Notes: generated from the letters alone by a model not told the origin. Counted from the first letter of the stretch, positions 1-11,919 are shown. The stretch is 64,000 nt of DNA from Williamsia phyllosphaerae (GCF_014635305.1 NZ_BMCS01000002.1:744001-808000); one strand, 5' to 3'. A program made the numbers and translations.

Positions 1-1
1 G

Positions 2-439
<438 letters not shown>

Positions 440-607
440 GTTCCGTTTCGCGTGACGGGTGGGACGTGTGGGGCCGGCGGTACAGCCTTTCTGAGCTGGC
501 CTTTCCCGGTGTGTCACCCGCGTGGGCGGTCTGCCCTGAACTAGGGTTGTCAGAATCTACATTCGCGAGATGTGAAACTCCCGCACTCACTCACCGAGGA
601 GGGGCAG

Positions 608-1681
608 ATGCGTGAACTCCGCGTGATCGGCTTGGAAGCCGACGGCAGTTCGGTCGTCTGCCAGGATCCCGACTCGGGCGAGAAGTTCCACATCGCCGCC
701 GACGATCGTCTGCGCGCAGCCGCTCGCGGTGACCTGTCCCGACTCGGCCAGATCGAGATCGAGATGGAGAGCTCGCTGCGACCCCGCGAGATCCAGTCAC
801 GCATACGGGCCGGCGCCAGCGTTGCGCAGGTGGCCGCGGCAGCCGGGGTCACCACCGACAAGGTCGCCCGGTTCGCACACCCGGTGCTGCTCGAGCGTTC
901 GCGCGCCGCCGAGCTCGCCTCGTCGGCACACCCCGTCCGCGTCGACGGACCGGCGTTGTCGACGCTGAGCGAGGTGGTCGCCGCCGCACTCGGGGCCCGC
1001 GGCCACAACCCCGACGACACCACGTGGGACGCCTGGAAGGGCGAGGACAACCGCTGGGTGGTCCAGGTCAGCTGGCGCGTGGGGCGATCGGAGAACCACG
1101 CGCACTGGCGGTATCTGCCGGGATCGAGTGGCGGAGCCGTCGAGCCTCTCGACGAGACCGCCGACGAGATCACCGATCCCGACATGAGCCGTCCGCTACG
1201 GGGTCTCACCTCGGTCGTCACCCTCGCGGCGTCCTCGACCGCGGAGTTCACCGTCGAGGCCGACGAGGTCATCGGCGCCCAGCGTGCACGCCACGAGGAT
1301 CCCGACCCCTTCGACTCCGCGCCCCGAGACATCGCTCCGCGTGAGACCGCGCCCCGTGAGACCGCGCCCCGTGAGACCGCTCAGCGCGATCCCGCCCCGC
1401 GCGCCCCGGAGCGGTTCGAACCCGAGCCCTACGAGGCCGCGGACATCGATCCGGCACCCGCAGCCCGGGTCGAGTCGCGATCGACGACGGCCCCGCTGCT
1501 CGACACCGAGGACGACGACGACATCGACGTCCCCGCGACGTCGGCGCGCGACGGATCGTCCACCGCCGGCGAACCATCAGAACCCCCCACTCCCCCGCGC
1601 CGTCGTAAGGCGGCACGCAAGCCGTCGGTTCCGGCATGGGAAGATGTACTCCTCGGCGTCCGTAGCAACGGAAACCAGTAA
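608..1681 (+). CDS. sepH: Septation protein SepH (DUF3071)
   Basis: 357 residues. The start at 608 is chosen because a GAGGAGGGG ribosome-binding site lies just upstream and the protein then begins MRELRVIGLEADG, as this family does. The N-terminal 165 residues form the DUF3071 domain with a helix-turn-helix-like segment (IRAGASVAQVAAAAGVTTDK). The rest is an acidic, arginine- and proline-rich tail of low complexity. SepH is known in Streptomyces and mycobacteria as an activator of FtsZ assembly at the division site. Near nt 1336-1383 the tail carries three tandem copies of a PRETA block coded by almost identical 15-base units, so its length may vary between strains. Confidence 0.9.
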   Translation: MRELRVIGLEADGSSVVCQDPDSGEKFHIAADDRLRAAARGDLSRLGQIEIEMESSLRPREIQSRIRAGASVAQVAAAAGVTTDKVARFAHPVLLERSRAAELASSAHPVRVDGPALSTLSEVVAAALGARGHNPDDTTWDAWKGEDNRWVVQVSWRVGRSENHAHWRYLPGSSGGAVEPLDETADEITDPDMSRPLRGLTSVVTLAASSTAEFTVEADEVIGAQRARHEDPDPFDSAPRDIAPRETAPRETAPRETAQRDPAPRAPERFEPEPYEAADIDPAPAARVESRSTTAPLLDTEDDDDIDVPATSARDGSSTAGEPSEPPTPPRRRKAARKPSVPAWEDVLLGVRSNGNQ

Positions 1682-1704
1682 TCGATCCGACAGGGGGCGA
1701 GAAC

Positions 1705-2496
1705 TTGGCCGCGACCGCATCGATGCTCTGGCTGATCGACAGCGATGACTTCATCGCTGATCTCCGCCTGGGTCTCGTCAACGACCGCGAGTCGGCAACA
1801 GCGATGGCGCACAAGCTCTTCGCCGACAACGTGCTCCTGCCGATCGGCGACGCAACCCTCGACCGTGCCGCGTCGTGCGCCGACGACGAGGTGTTCGTCG
1901 GCGTCTTCGGTCGTTACGCGGTCATCGCCGGGGCGACGTTGAACACCACCGCGCCCTCCCAGCTCCCCGAGGCGGTGCTCGCGGCCCACCCGGCCGAGAC
2001 CGCCTACCTGATCTGCACCGATCCCGGTGCGTCGGTGGGGGTGTTCGCACAGTGGGACAACGGAACCCTGCGTCGGTCGTTCTCCGCCGACCCGGTGAGC
2101 ATCGCCGAGAACCTCGGGCTGCCGTTCCCGTTCGAACGTGCCTTCTGGGCCGGCGAGCACCCGCTGGTCTACGCCGAGGGCGTACCCCGCGATCCGCAGG
2201 CCCTGCCGTTCCACCCGATCGAGTTCGCCGACCACGCCTCGCGTGAGTGGCTCGGGATGCGACTGACCCGACCGTGGGACGACGGCGACATCGTCCCCGA
2301 CCGGATCCCGTTGAGCGGCTTCGCCATCCGTCCGCGCGGCTACCAACCGACCGAGGACGAGTTGGCCGGCCGACGCGCACCGTCGTCAGACGCCGCGCGG
2401 TCCCCCGAGTCATCGACACAGGCACCGGCCGACGAACCGCCCACCCCCACCGCCCGCGTGGCGCGGTGGTTCGGCTTCGGCAGACGCGAGTCCTGA
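1705..2496 (+). CDS. DUF6928-like hypothetical protein
   Basis: 263 residues, cytoplasmic, with no membrane helix or signal. The likely start is TTG at 1705, because AGGGGG lies seven bases upstream; an in-frame ATG at 1723 is the alternative. The pattern resembles DUF6928 proteins: a short beta start (MLWLIDSDD), a central block with VFVGVFGRYAVIAG, then RRSFSADP, an FPFERAFWAGEHP motif and a closing LPFHPIEFAD block. The last 60 residues are a charged, proline-rich tail. Function is unknown. It lies 23 bases after sepH on the same strand and may be cotranscribed. The family assignment is from memory of its motifs. Confidence 0.6.
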   Translation: MAATASMLWLIDSDDFIADLRLGLVNDRESATAMAHKLFADNVLLPIGDATLDRAASCADDEVFVGVFGRYAVIAGATLNTTAPSQLPEAVLAAHPAETAYLICTDPGASVGVFAQWDNGTLRRSFSADPVSIAENLGLPFPFERAFWAGEHPLVYAEGVPRDPQALPFHPIEFADHASREWLGMRLTRPWDDGDIVPDRIPLSGFAIRPRGYQPTEDELAGRRAPSSDAARSPESSTQAPADEPPTPTARVARWFGFGRRES

Positions 2497-2502
2497 TCCC
2501 GC

Positions 2503-2808
2503 TCAGCCGATCCCGGCTGCGGCCAGGAAGACCGTCACCGGCACCCCCACGGCCAACCCGATGATCGCGCCCCAACTCGGCCAGCGCAGAACCGATCTGC
2601 GCCGCCAGATCCAGGCCGTCGGGGCCACCCCGCCGCACACCACCAGGACCGCGGCCACCCCCAGCAGGATGTGGGTCTGCGCGACCACGTCGTAGACCCC
2701 GATCGACACGCAGGTCGTGAACACGGCGCTCAGCGACGCCAGGAGCACACCCAGCGTCCAGGGTGTGGGTTCATCGGGATCGGGGAGATCCTCGGCATCG
2801 TAGGCCAC
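2503..2808 (-). CDS. Small membrane protein (Rv0882-like position)
   Basis: 101 residues with a short acidic N-terminus (residues 1-17, rich in D, E and P) followed by three hydrophobic segments at about 20-41, 46-66 and 80-100, so a three-helix inner-membrane protein. The start is GTG at 2808; an ATG just upstream is out of frame. It is convergent with the DUF6928-like gene, only six bases away. In M. tuberculosis a small membrane protein sits in the same place between the sepH gene and the rRNA methyltransferase. No function can be read from the sequence. Confidence 0.65.
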   Translation of the reverse strand: MAYDAEDLPDPDEPTPWTLGVLLASLSAVFTTCVSIGVYDVVAQTHILLGVAAVLVVCGGVAPTAWIWRRRSVLRWPSWGAIIGLAVGVPVTVFLAAAGIG

Positions 2809-2909
2809 CGCGCCATTGTCGCAGCCGGGTTCGCCGACGCCGACGTCGTATCCTCGGCGGGAACATCACGGCCCGTACGCGCATCGAAACGTTCATGGAG
2901 ACCACACCG

Positions 2910-3362
2910 ATGATCACGTTCCGCCTCGACTCGATCGACTGGGATCAGAGCGGTGGCGGCGTGCCGGCAGCGATCGCCGAGGCGCGATCACAACTCCCCG
3001 TCGACGTGACGCCGCGACTCACGTTGCCCGGCCCCGACCGTCCCGATTACGTTCTGTGCGTGCTCGAACGCCCGCTCCGGTATCGCATCGGGCCCGACTT
3101 CGACATCTCACGCACGCAGCCGGAGTTCCGTCGAGACGACGAACGCGGACCGTTCCTCTTCGTCCACGCCCTCGTGGTGTGCGCGCTGTTCCGGGGCGAC
3201 CAACTGCACGCGGGGATGCGTTCTCTCCCGGTGCGGATCGCCTACGTCATCGACAACACTCTCGGATCGGACACCCGGCTCGACTTCGGCAAGTGCGACT
3301 ACATCGGCCAGGGCTTCCTCACCGACGTCACCGGTGAGACGTCACCCGGCTCACACACCTGA
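2910..3362 (+). CDS. Hypothetical soluble protein
   Basis: 150 residues if translation begins at ATG 2910, which has GGAG at 2897-2900; an in-frame ATG at 2895 would add five residues. There is no membrane helix, signal peptide or recognised motif. It has a mixed alpha/beta character, with stretches such as YVLCVLERPL and FLFVHALVVCALF. It is divergent from the small membrane gene and 33 bases upstream of the oxidoreductase gene, in the same direction. I do not recognise the family. Confidence 0.6.
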   Translation: MITFRLDSIDWDQSGGGVPAAIAEARSQLPVDVTPRLTLPGPDRPDYVLCVLERPLRYRIGPDFDISRTQPEFRRDDERGPFLFVHALVVCALFRGDQLHAGMRSLPVRIAYVIDNTLGSDTRLDFGKCDYIGQGFLTDVTGETSPGSHT

Positions 3363-3395
3363 GGGGGCCGGGGCGGTTTCCGATACGTTCGAGGT

Positions 3396-4814
3396 ATGAC
3401 AACAGCGGTGGTCGTCGGCGCGGGACCCAACGGCCTCGCCGCGGCGGTACGTCTGGCCACACAGGGTGTCGAGGTGACGGTCATCGAGGCCGCGGACACC
3501 ATCGGCGGTGGCACGCGATCGGGCGAACTGACTCTGCCCGGCCTCATCCACGACCACTGCTCGGGCTTTCACCCGATGGGGGCGGGGTCGCCGTATCTGC
3601 AGACCCTCGACCTCGAGCGGTACGGACTGCACTGGGAGTGGGCCGACATCGACTGCGCCCACCCGATCGACGGCGGCGATGCCGGACTGATGTACCGATC
3701 GCTGGACGCGACCGCCGACGGACTGGGTATCGACGGCGCCCGGTGGAAGGCGGTGTTCGGTTCGGCGGCGAAGCATTTCGACTATCTCGCGAACGATCTG
3801 ATGCGGCCCGTCGCGAACATCCCACGCCATCCGCTGGCCCTGGCGTCGTTCGGTCCGCGGGCGTTGTCCCCGGCGACACTGACCTCACGGGTGTTCCGGA
3901 CGCCTCGCGCGCAGGCCCTGTTCACCGGACTGGCGGCGCACCTCTACGCCCGTCTGGACCGTCCGTTCGCGGGTGCGGTCGCGCTGCTGCTGACCGCCGC
4001 GGGCCACAACTACGGGTGGCCGGTCGCCCGTGGCGGCTCCGCGTCCATCACCGATGCCCTCGCCGCGATGCTCACCGCGCACGGCGGGACCATCGTCACC
4101 GGTACCCCGATCCGCACGGCGGCCGACATCCCCGCGGCCGATGTCGTCCTGCTCGACGTGTCCCCCGCAGTCGCCCTCGACATCTACGGCGACGCGATCC
4201 CGAGGCACATCTCGAGGTCCTTCCGACGGTTCCGGCGGGCGCCGGGCGCCTACAAGGTCGACTTCGCCGTCGAATCCGGTGTGCCGTGGGCGGACCCGGA
4301 CAGCGGCCGGGCCGGGACGGTCCACGTCGGGGGCAGTGCGGCGGAAGTCGCCGACGCCGAACGTCAGGTTTTCGGCGGCTCCATGCCCGAGCGCCCGTTC
4401 GTCCTGGTCGGTCAGCAGTACGTCGCCGATCCGAGTCGGTCCCGCGGCGACGTGCATCCGCTGTACGCGTACGCGCACGTGCCGAACGGCTACACGGGGG
4501 ATGCGACGGAGGCGGTCACCGCCCAGATCGAGCGGTTCGCCCCGGGCTTCCGGGATCGGATCCTCGCGACGACGGTGACCACACCGGCGCAGCTGGAGAG
4601 TTCCAACGCCAACTACGGCGGCGGCGACATCGTCGGCGGGTCCAATTCCGGTCTGCAGGTGTTGTTCCGGCCCCGCGTCGGCATCGACCCGTACAGCATG
4701 GGCATCCCGGGCACCTACCTGTGTTCGGCGTCGACCCCGCCGGGCGCGGGTGCGCACGGGATGTGCGGGTACAACGCGGCCGAGTCCGCCCTGAAGTACC
4801 TGCGCACGCGCTGA
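3396..4814 (+). CDS. Phytoene desaturase-like FAD oxidoreductase
   Basis: 472 residues. The N-terminus has the FAD dinucleotide-binding fingerprint VVVGAGPNGLAAAVRLA at residues 5-21, followed by an acidic residue at the end of the second strand (VIEAAD). The C-terminus has a CrtI-type FAD-closing segment with PPGAGAHGMCGYNAA. This is the CrtI/phytoene-dehydrogenase-like branch of NAD(P)/FAD oxidoreductases, also annotated as FAD-dependent oxidoreductases of unknown substrate. No carotenoid genes (crtB, crtE) are nearby, so a carotenoid role is not supported. It ends one base before the convergent methyltransferase gene. Confidence 0.85.
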   Translation: MTTAVVVGAGPNGLAAAVRLATQGVEVTVIEAADTIGGGTRSGELTLPGLIHDHCSGFHPMGAGSPYLQTLDLERYGLHWEWADIDCAHPIDGGDAGLMYRSLDATADGLGIDGARWKAVFGSAAKHFDYLANDLMRPVANIPRHPLALASFGPRALSPATLTSRVFRTPRAQALFTGLAAHLYARLDRPFAGAVALLLTAAGHNYGWPVARGGSASITDALAAMLTAHGGTIVTGTPIRTAADIPAADVVLLDVSPAVALDIYGDAIPRHISRSFRRFRRAPGAYKVDFAVESGVPWADPDSGRAGTVHVGGSAAEVADAERQVFGGSMPERPFVLVGQQYVADPSRSRGDVHPLYAYAHVPNGYTGDATEAVTAQIERFAPGFRDRILATTVTTPAQLESSNANYGGGDIVGGSNSGLQVLFRPRVGIDPYSMGIPGTYLCSASTPPGAGAHGMCGYNAAESALKYLRTR

Positions 4815-4815
4815 G

Positions 4816-5685
<870 letters not shown>

Positions 5686-5689
5686 GCGA

Positions 5690-6925
5690 TCAGTGTGCCG
5701 CAGGCTCCGGATCGGACTCGACGCCACTCGAACGGCGTTGTTCGATCGCGGTGAGCGCACCCGCGGCCAACGCGAGCACGATGATGACGCTCGCGAAGAC
5801 GATCCCGGCGGTCTCGACCCCCACCGCCCGCGACAGCAGCCCCTCGGCGACCACCGGGACGCTGATGCCGATGTAGGCGATGACGAAGTACGCGGAGGTG
5901 ATGCCGGCCTTGTCGTCGGCGGGGGCGGCCGCGCTCACCCCGGCCAGCCCCTTGGAGAAGGCGATGCCCTGGCCCAGACCACCGACGACGCCGGCGACGG
6001 CGAGCAGCGGCCACTGCCCCACGATCAGGGTCACGATCAGCAGGACCATGCCGAGCACGAACAGCGCGATCGACAGCGGGTCGGCCACCCGGGAGGTCAG
6101 TCTGCGGGCCGCGATCTGTCCGATGATGGAGCCGCCGAAGGTGGTGGCCACGAGGAACGCGGTCCCGATCAACGACTCGACCCCGGCGATCTGGGTGGCG
6201 ATGGTCGGGGCGACGGCGGTGAACAGACCGAGCACCGCGAACCCGGCGAAGCCGAGCAGCGACGCGCGGATGAAGTAGGTGCGGATGTCGGCGGGCACCG
6301 ACAACGGCATCGGGCGCAGCGGCTCGTCGCGGTGCCGTGACCGTGTCTCGGGCACCACCACGACGATGAGGACCGCCACCACCATCAGGCCCAGGTGGAC
6401 CCAGTAGCTCGTGCGGGTGGGCGCGGGGGCCACGGTGACCACGACGGCCGCGAGGATTGGCCCCAGACCGAGCCCGCCGATGTTGGCCATCGATGCGAAC
6501 AGCGGGGCCCGGGCGGACAACCGACCGCGCGCCATCTCGATGATGGCCACCGACGCCGTCCCGACGAAGATGCCCGCCGACATCCCGGAGATCAGACGCC
6601 CCACCAGCAGCAGAGCGGTGTTGTCGGCCAGCAGGAACACCACATCGCTGAGCGCCGCGAACCCGATACCGGCGAAAAGCAGAGGTCGCCGACCCAGCGC
6701 ATCGGACCACTTGCCGAAGGCCAGCAGCGTCGCGAGGACGCCGACCGCGTACGTCGCGTAGATGACGGTGACGGTCAGCAGGGAGAAGTGCAGCTCACGC
6801 TCGTAGGTGGCGTAGATCGAGGTGGGCATCGTGGTGCCGACCATCACCAGGGCCAACACGAGCATCAGCCCGGCGGTCTGCGGAGCCCGCGTCGTGTCGG
6901 ATCGGGTCGATGTCGCGTCGGTCAT
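5690..6925 (-). CDS. MFS transporter
   Basis: 411 residues from ATG 6925, with about 12 hydrophobic segments, the first at residues 18-38. The loop between helices 2 and 3 contains GKWSDALGRRPLL, the MFS motif A form (G-x-x-S-D-x-x-G-R-R). It is probably a proton-driven drug or metabolite exporter in the plasma membrane; the substrate cannot be deduced. It lies immediately upstream of the SpoU methyltransferase gene and is divergent from the Eis-like gene, so an 82-base spacer must hold both promoters. Confidence 0.85.
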   Translation of the reverse strand: MTDATSTRSDTTRAPQTAGLMLVLALVMVGTTMPTSIYATYERELHFSLLTVTVIYATYAVGVLATLLAFGKWSDALGRRPLLFAGIGFAALSDVVFLLADNTALLLVGRLISGMSAGIFVGTASVAIIEMARGRLSARAPLFASMANIGGLGLGPILAAVVVTVAPAPTRTSYWVHLGLMVVAVLIVVVVPETRSRHRDEPLRPMPLSVPADIRTYFIRASLLGFAGFAVLGLFTAVAPTIATQIAGVESLIGTAFLVATTFGGSIIGQIAARRLTSRVADPLSIALFVLGMVLLIVTLIVGQWPLLAVAGVVGGLGQGIAFSKGLAGVSAAAPADDKAGITSAYFVIAYIGISVPVVAEGLLSRAVGVETAGIVFASVIIVLALAAGALTAIEQRRSSGVESDPEPAAH

Positions 6926-7007
6926 GGTGTCTTCAAGGATGTCGGACCCCGGGATATTTCGCGAGGCGAGCAACCGGCGGCGGATGCGATATGAAAACGT
7001 AAAGATC

Positions 7008-8231
7008 GTGACCGATTCCGATCTGACCATGCGCCGCGCGACCGACGAGGACTGGCCCGCCATCATCGCCGCAGATGCGCGCGCTTTCGCGTTCATCCAT
7101 CCGCTCGACGACGAGGCCCAGGCCGACATCCGCAGCAAGCTGCGTGACTCCGACGTGGTGGTGGTCTACGACGAGTCCGGATCGGCCGGTCCGGTGCTGG
7201 CGGGCGTGGCGATGTTCTATCGGATGACGCTCACCCTGCCCGGCGGCGTGCGCACCGAGCTCCCGGGTCTGTCCTGGGTGTCGGTGGCGGCCACCCACCG
7301 GCGGCGCGGAATCCTGCGCCTGATGATCACCGAACTGTTCGAGCAGTGGGAACGCGAGCAGAGCGTGTTCTCGATCCTCACCGCGAGCGAGGCGACCATC
7401 TACGAGCGCTTCGGCTACGGTCCCGCCTGCTTCGAGGAGCAGGTGAAGATCGACCTCGCCAAGGCCGAACTGCGCGAGCCCACACCCGCCTACTCCCCGG
7501 TCCACTTCGCCGACGAGCAGCAGGTCCGTGACATGGTTCCGGACCTGCACGACCGGTGGGCATCGATGAGCCCCGGCGCGATCGTGCGCTCCCGGGTGTG
7601 GTGGAACATGATCTTCGCCGACCGGGAGATGCTGCGTGAGGGCCGCAGTGCGCTGCACTATCTGGTCCATCCCGACGGCTACGCCAGCTACCGCATCCAC
7701 CGCGACAACGGATCCGCCGTGGCCGAGGTCTCGGAGTTCATCGCCGTCACCGACCAGGCGCACACCGACCTCTGGCGGGTCCTGCTCGGGCTCGACCTCA
7801 TCCCCCGGATCACCGCATCGATGCCCGTCGACGATCCGCTGCCGATGAAGCTGACGAACCTGCGCGCGCCGACGGTGACCGCCATCTCGGACTCGATGTG
7901 GCTGCGCATCCTCGACGTGCCGAAGGCGCTCGAGGCCCGTACCTACTCCGAGGACGTCGACGCGGTTCTCGAGATCACCGACACGTTCCGCGACAGCGGT
8001 GGCCGCTTCGCGTTCACCGTGCGCGACGGCGCGGCGACGGTGTCGGAGACCGAGGAGCCGGCGACGGTCCGGATGGACATCTCGGTTCTCGGGAGCATCT
8101 ACCTCGGCGGGTACCGCGCCACCGAGTTCGCCGCGGCCGACCGGCTGTGGTCTGCCGACCACACCACCCTGTGCGAGCTCGACCAGGCGTTCCTCACCGA
8201 CCGGAAGCCGTTCTCCGGCACGTTCTTCTAG
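7008..8231 (+). CDS. Eis-like GNAT N-acetyltransferase
   Basis: 407 residues from GTG 7008, matching the usual 400-410 residue length of the Eis family. The N-terminal GNAT domain has the acetyl-CoA loop VAATHRRRGILRLM (about residues 93-106) and the short strand ILTASEATIYERFGYG that follows. A second GNAT-like half and a C-terminal sterol-carrier-like domain (TFRDSGGRFAFTVRDG onward) complete the three-part architecture. The C-terminal carboxylate used as general base in Eis fits, since the protein ends in SGTFF. Mycobacterial Eis acetylates aminoglycosides and host proteins; the target here is unknown. Its end overlaps the end of the convergent MFS gene by four bases. Confidence 0.88.
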   Translation: MTDSDLTMRRATDEDWPAIIAADARAFAFIHPLDDEAQADIRSKLRDSDVVVVYDESGSAGPVLAGVAMFYRMTLTLPGGVRTELPGLSWVSVAATHRRRGILRLMITELFEQWEREQSVFSILTASEATIYERFGYGPACFEEQVKIDLAKAELREPTPAYSPVHFADEQQVRDMVPDLHDRWASMSPGAIVRSRVWWNMIFADREMLREGRSALHYLVHPDGYASYRIHRDNGSAVAEVSEFIAVTDQAHTDLWRVLLGLDLIPRITASMPVDDPLPMKLTNLRAPTVTAISDSMWLRILDVPKALEARTYSEDVDAVLEITDTFRDSGGRFAFTVRDGAATVSETEEPATVRMDISVLGSIYLGGYRATEFAAADRLWSADHTTLCELDQAFLTDRKPFSGTFF

Positions 8232-9484
8232 ACGCCCACCTTGTGCAGCCCGATCCGGCCGTGGTCGATCGTCGGGCGCAGGTGGTGGGCACGCATCAGC
8301 AGCGCGACGCAGACGATCCCGGCGACGGCGGACACCACCCCGCCGATCAACAGCGACGAGCGGGGTCCGTAGACGCCGGCGAGCCAGCCGAGAAGGGGGC
8401 TCCCCACTGGGGTGCCGCCCAGGAAACAGAGCATGTAGATGCCCATGACCCGGCCGCGCATCGACGAGTCCACCGACAGCTGCACGATGTTCATCGCGGT
8501 GGTGCTGAACGTGATCACCGCCGCGCCGGCCGGGATGAGCATGATCGCGACCAACCAGAAGGTCGGCATCAGTCCCACGACCACCTCGAGGACACCGAAC
8601 ACGGTTGCCGCCGCGAGGAAGTGGCGTAGCCGGGCGGGGGATCGGCGTCGCGCGGCGAGCGTCGCACCGGCGAGGGTGCCCACGGCCAGCATCGTCGAGA
8701 GCAGGCCGTACCCGCCCGCCGATCCCGCGAAGGTGTTGCGGGTCATCAGTGCGAGCGACAGCGGGAAGTTCATCCCGAACGTCGCGACCACGAACACCGT
8801 GGACAGCACCACCACCAGGTGCGGATGTCCACGGACATAGGCGATCCCGCTCCGCACCGACCCCCGGCCCGCGGGTTTGTCCGAACGGATCAGGTCCCCG
8901 GGTCGCATCATCAGCAGACCGATGATCACCGCGACGAAACTGACGACGTTGACCAGGAAGACCGGTCCGGTGCCGATCAGGTTGATCAGCACGCCCGCGA
9001 TCGCGGGGCCGATGATGCGTGCGAGGTTGAACGTCATCGAGTTCAGGGCAACGGCGTTGGGCAGATGTTCGGGACCGACCATCTCGATGGCGAAGGACTG
9101 CCGCACCGGTGCGTCGATCGCCGAGATGGCCCCGAGCGCGAACGACAGGACGTAGACCTGTCCCAGGGTGGCCATGCCGAGGGTGTCCGACACCCCCAGG
9201 ACGAGCGCGCACACCGCCATGCCCACCTGGGTGCCGAGGAGGATTTTGCGTTTGTCGTAGCGGTCGGCCAGTGCGCCCGCCGGCATCGACAGCACCGCGG
9301 TGGGACCGAACTGCAGCGCCATGACGATGCCGACGGCGAGGCCGTTGCCGCCGGAGAGGTGCAGCACCAACCAATCCTGGGCGATGCGCTGCATCCACGT
9401 ACCGACGAGTGAGACGACCTGGCCACCGGCCCAGAGTCGATAGTTGCGCACCCCGAGCGAGGAGAACATCAGGGGCAACGGCAC
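8228..9484 (-). CDS. MFS transporter (EntS/DUF894-type exporter)
   Basis: 418 residues from GTG 9484. The N-terminus, SLGVRNYRLWAGGQVVS, and the following TWMQRIAQDWLVLHL are typical of the MFS_3 group that includes the enterobactin exporter EntS and several drug exporters. Motif A appears as GALADRYDKRKIL after helix 2. About 12 hydrophobic segments are present. The substrate is unknown. The MarR gene lies upstream on the same strand, 93 bases away, and may control it, as is common for MarR-linked pumps. Confidence 0.83.
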   Translation of the reverse strand: MPLPLMFSSLGVRNYRLWAGGQVVSLVGTWMQRIAQDWLVLHLSGGNGLAVGIVMALQFGPTAVLSMPAGALADRYDKRKILLGTQVGMAVCALVLGVSDTLGMATLGQVYVLSFALGAISAIDAPVRQSFAIEMVGPEHLPNAVALNSMTFNLARIIGPAIAGVLINLIGTGPVFLVNVVSFVAVIIGLLMMRPGDLIRSDKPAGRGSVRSGIAYVRGHPHLVVVLSTVFVVATFGMNFPLSLALMTRNTFAGSAGGYGLLSTMLAVGTLAGATLAARRRSPARLRHFLAAATVFGVLEVVVGLMPTFWLVAIMLIPAGAAVITFSTTAMNIVQLSVDSSMRGRVMGIYMLCFLGGTPVGSPLLGWLAGVYGPRSSLLIGGVVSAVAGIVCVALLMRAHHLRPTIDHGRIGLHKVGV

Positions 9485-9577
9485 ACACTGATGTTACCGC
9501 TGCTAAAAAGCGGATTTTTCGGACGACCGGCTCACGTGGTGAGACCTGCGCCGGTCACAGCGACCGGCGGTGCAGAG

Positions 9578-10009
9578 TCAGTCGCTGCTGGAGACGAGCG
9601 TCGACATGATCTCCACGGCCTTGCGCAGCGTGGTGAGATCGTCGCCGTCGAGCTTGCCGAGTTCCCCGCGGAGCCACTCCTCGCGGGCATTGGCCTCGTC
9701 GGTGATGACCTCGTTGCCCAGATCCGACAGCGTGACGATCACCTGGCGTCCGTCGGTCGGGTGCGGATCGCGCTTGACCATTCCCAGGTCGGCCAACGAC
9801 GCGATGACGCGGGTCATCGACGGCGGCTGGACACGCTCCTGAGCGGCCATGGCGCCCGGCGTCATCGGCCCTTCTCGCTGCAGCGTCGACAGTGCGGACA
9901 GCTGCGTCAGCGACACCGTCGACGATGCCCGTCGGCCACGAAGGTGCCGGGCCAGCCGTACCACGGCCAGAGCCAGGTCACTGGCCAGTTTGTCGTCTTT
10001 GGCGTTCAC
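9578..10009 (-). CDS. MarR-family transcriptional regulator
   Basis: 143 residues from GTG 10009. The winged helix-turn-helix covers about residues 30-105, with LTQLSALSTLQREGPMT, the recognition helix QPPSMTRVIASLADLG and a wing with KRDPHPTDGRQVIVTLS, where the D-x-R signature of MarR proteins is present. It is a dimeric repressor or activator sensing small molecules. A perfect 5-1-5 palindrome lies 17 bases upstream of its start, suggesting autoregulation, and the downstream pump is the likely second target. M. tuberculosis Rv0880 holds the same position. Confidence 0.88.
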   Translation of the reverse strand: MNAKDDKLASDLALAVVRLARHLRGRRASSTVSLTQLSALSTLQREGPMTPGAMAAQERVQPPSMTRVIASLADLGMVKRDPHPTDGRQVIVTLSDLGNEVITDEANAREEWLRGELGKLDGDDLTTLRKAVEIMSTLVSSSD

Positions 10010-10026
10010 GGGCTCAACAATAGGTC

Positions 10027-10037
10027 ACACATTGTGT
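10027..10037. promoter_or_regulatory. Candidate MarR operator (ACACATTGTGT)
   Basis: A perfect inverted repeat ACACA-T-TGTGT lies 17 bases upstream of the MarR start codon. Its position fits autorepression. The size is short for a MarR site, so the full operator is probably wider and less symmetrical. Confidence 0.45.
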
Positions 10038-10094
10038 AATGCATGCCGAACTAGCGATGTGGCGCGCATTCTCGTCATGCTCACGGGCACTTGA

Positions 10095-11573
<1,479 letters not shown>

Positions 11574-11640
11574 GGGCGCAAACCTCTCTCGGTGGGCTCG
11601 ATCATTGTCCGGTGTGCGCGGGTGACCTTACCCTGGGCGC

Positions 11641-11919
11641 ATGACCACTCCCCCCGATCCGGCCTCCACCGGGCCTGCGCCCGCGGCCCTGCCCGCATTA
11701 CCGGCGTGGCTGGGTTCACCTCAGGTGGTGATCTACATCGGGATGCCGCTCTGGCTCATCGCCACGATCGTCGTCGGGGTCACCGGCATCGGCAGCACCA
11801 CGACGCTCATCAGCTGCCTGATCGGGCTCGGCGTCGGGTTGTTCGGTACGACGATCTTCCTCGTCCAGAGGCGCGCCAGCCGACGCGGCGACCGTTCGGC
11901 GCAGCAGGGTCTGGGCTAG
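11641..11919 (+). CDS. Small membrane protein, DUF2530-like
   Basis: 92 residues with a proline/alanine-rich N-terminus (1-25), two hydrophobic segments at about 30-49 and 53-75, and a basic C-terminus, so a two-helix inner-membrane protein. I assign it to DUF2530 from memory of that short actinobacterial family and of the matching gene Rv0879c. It is divergent from the purine permease gene. The convergent PAP2 frame runs about 200 bases into it on the other strand, as treated in the findings. Confidence 0.6.
   Translation: MTTPPDPASTGPAPAALPALPAWLGSPQVVIYIGMPLWLIATIVVGVTGIGSTTTLISCLIGLGVGLFGTTIFLVQRRASRRGDRSAQQGLG

Noticed and set aside
1395..1440. A tRNA T-loop-like GGTTCGAAC
   Set aside because: It lies inside the sepH frame and no acceptor stem or D-arm surrounds it.
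6933..9488. An 851-codon frame on the minus strand
   Set aside because: It overlaps the MFS gene in another frame and the Eis-like gene in antisense; the composition is that of a shadow frame.
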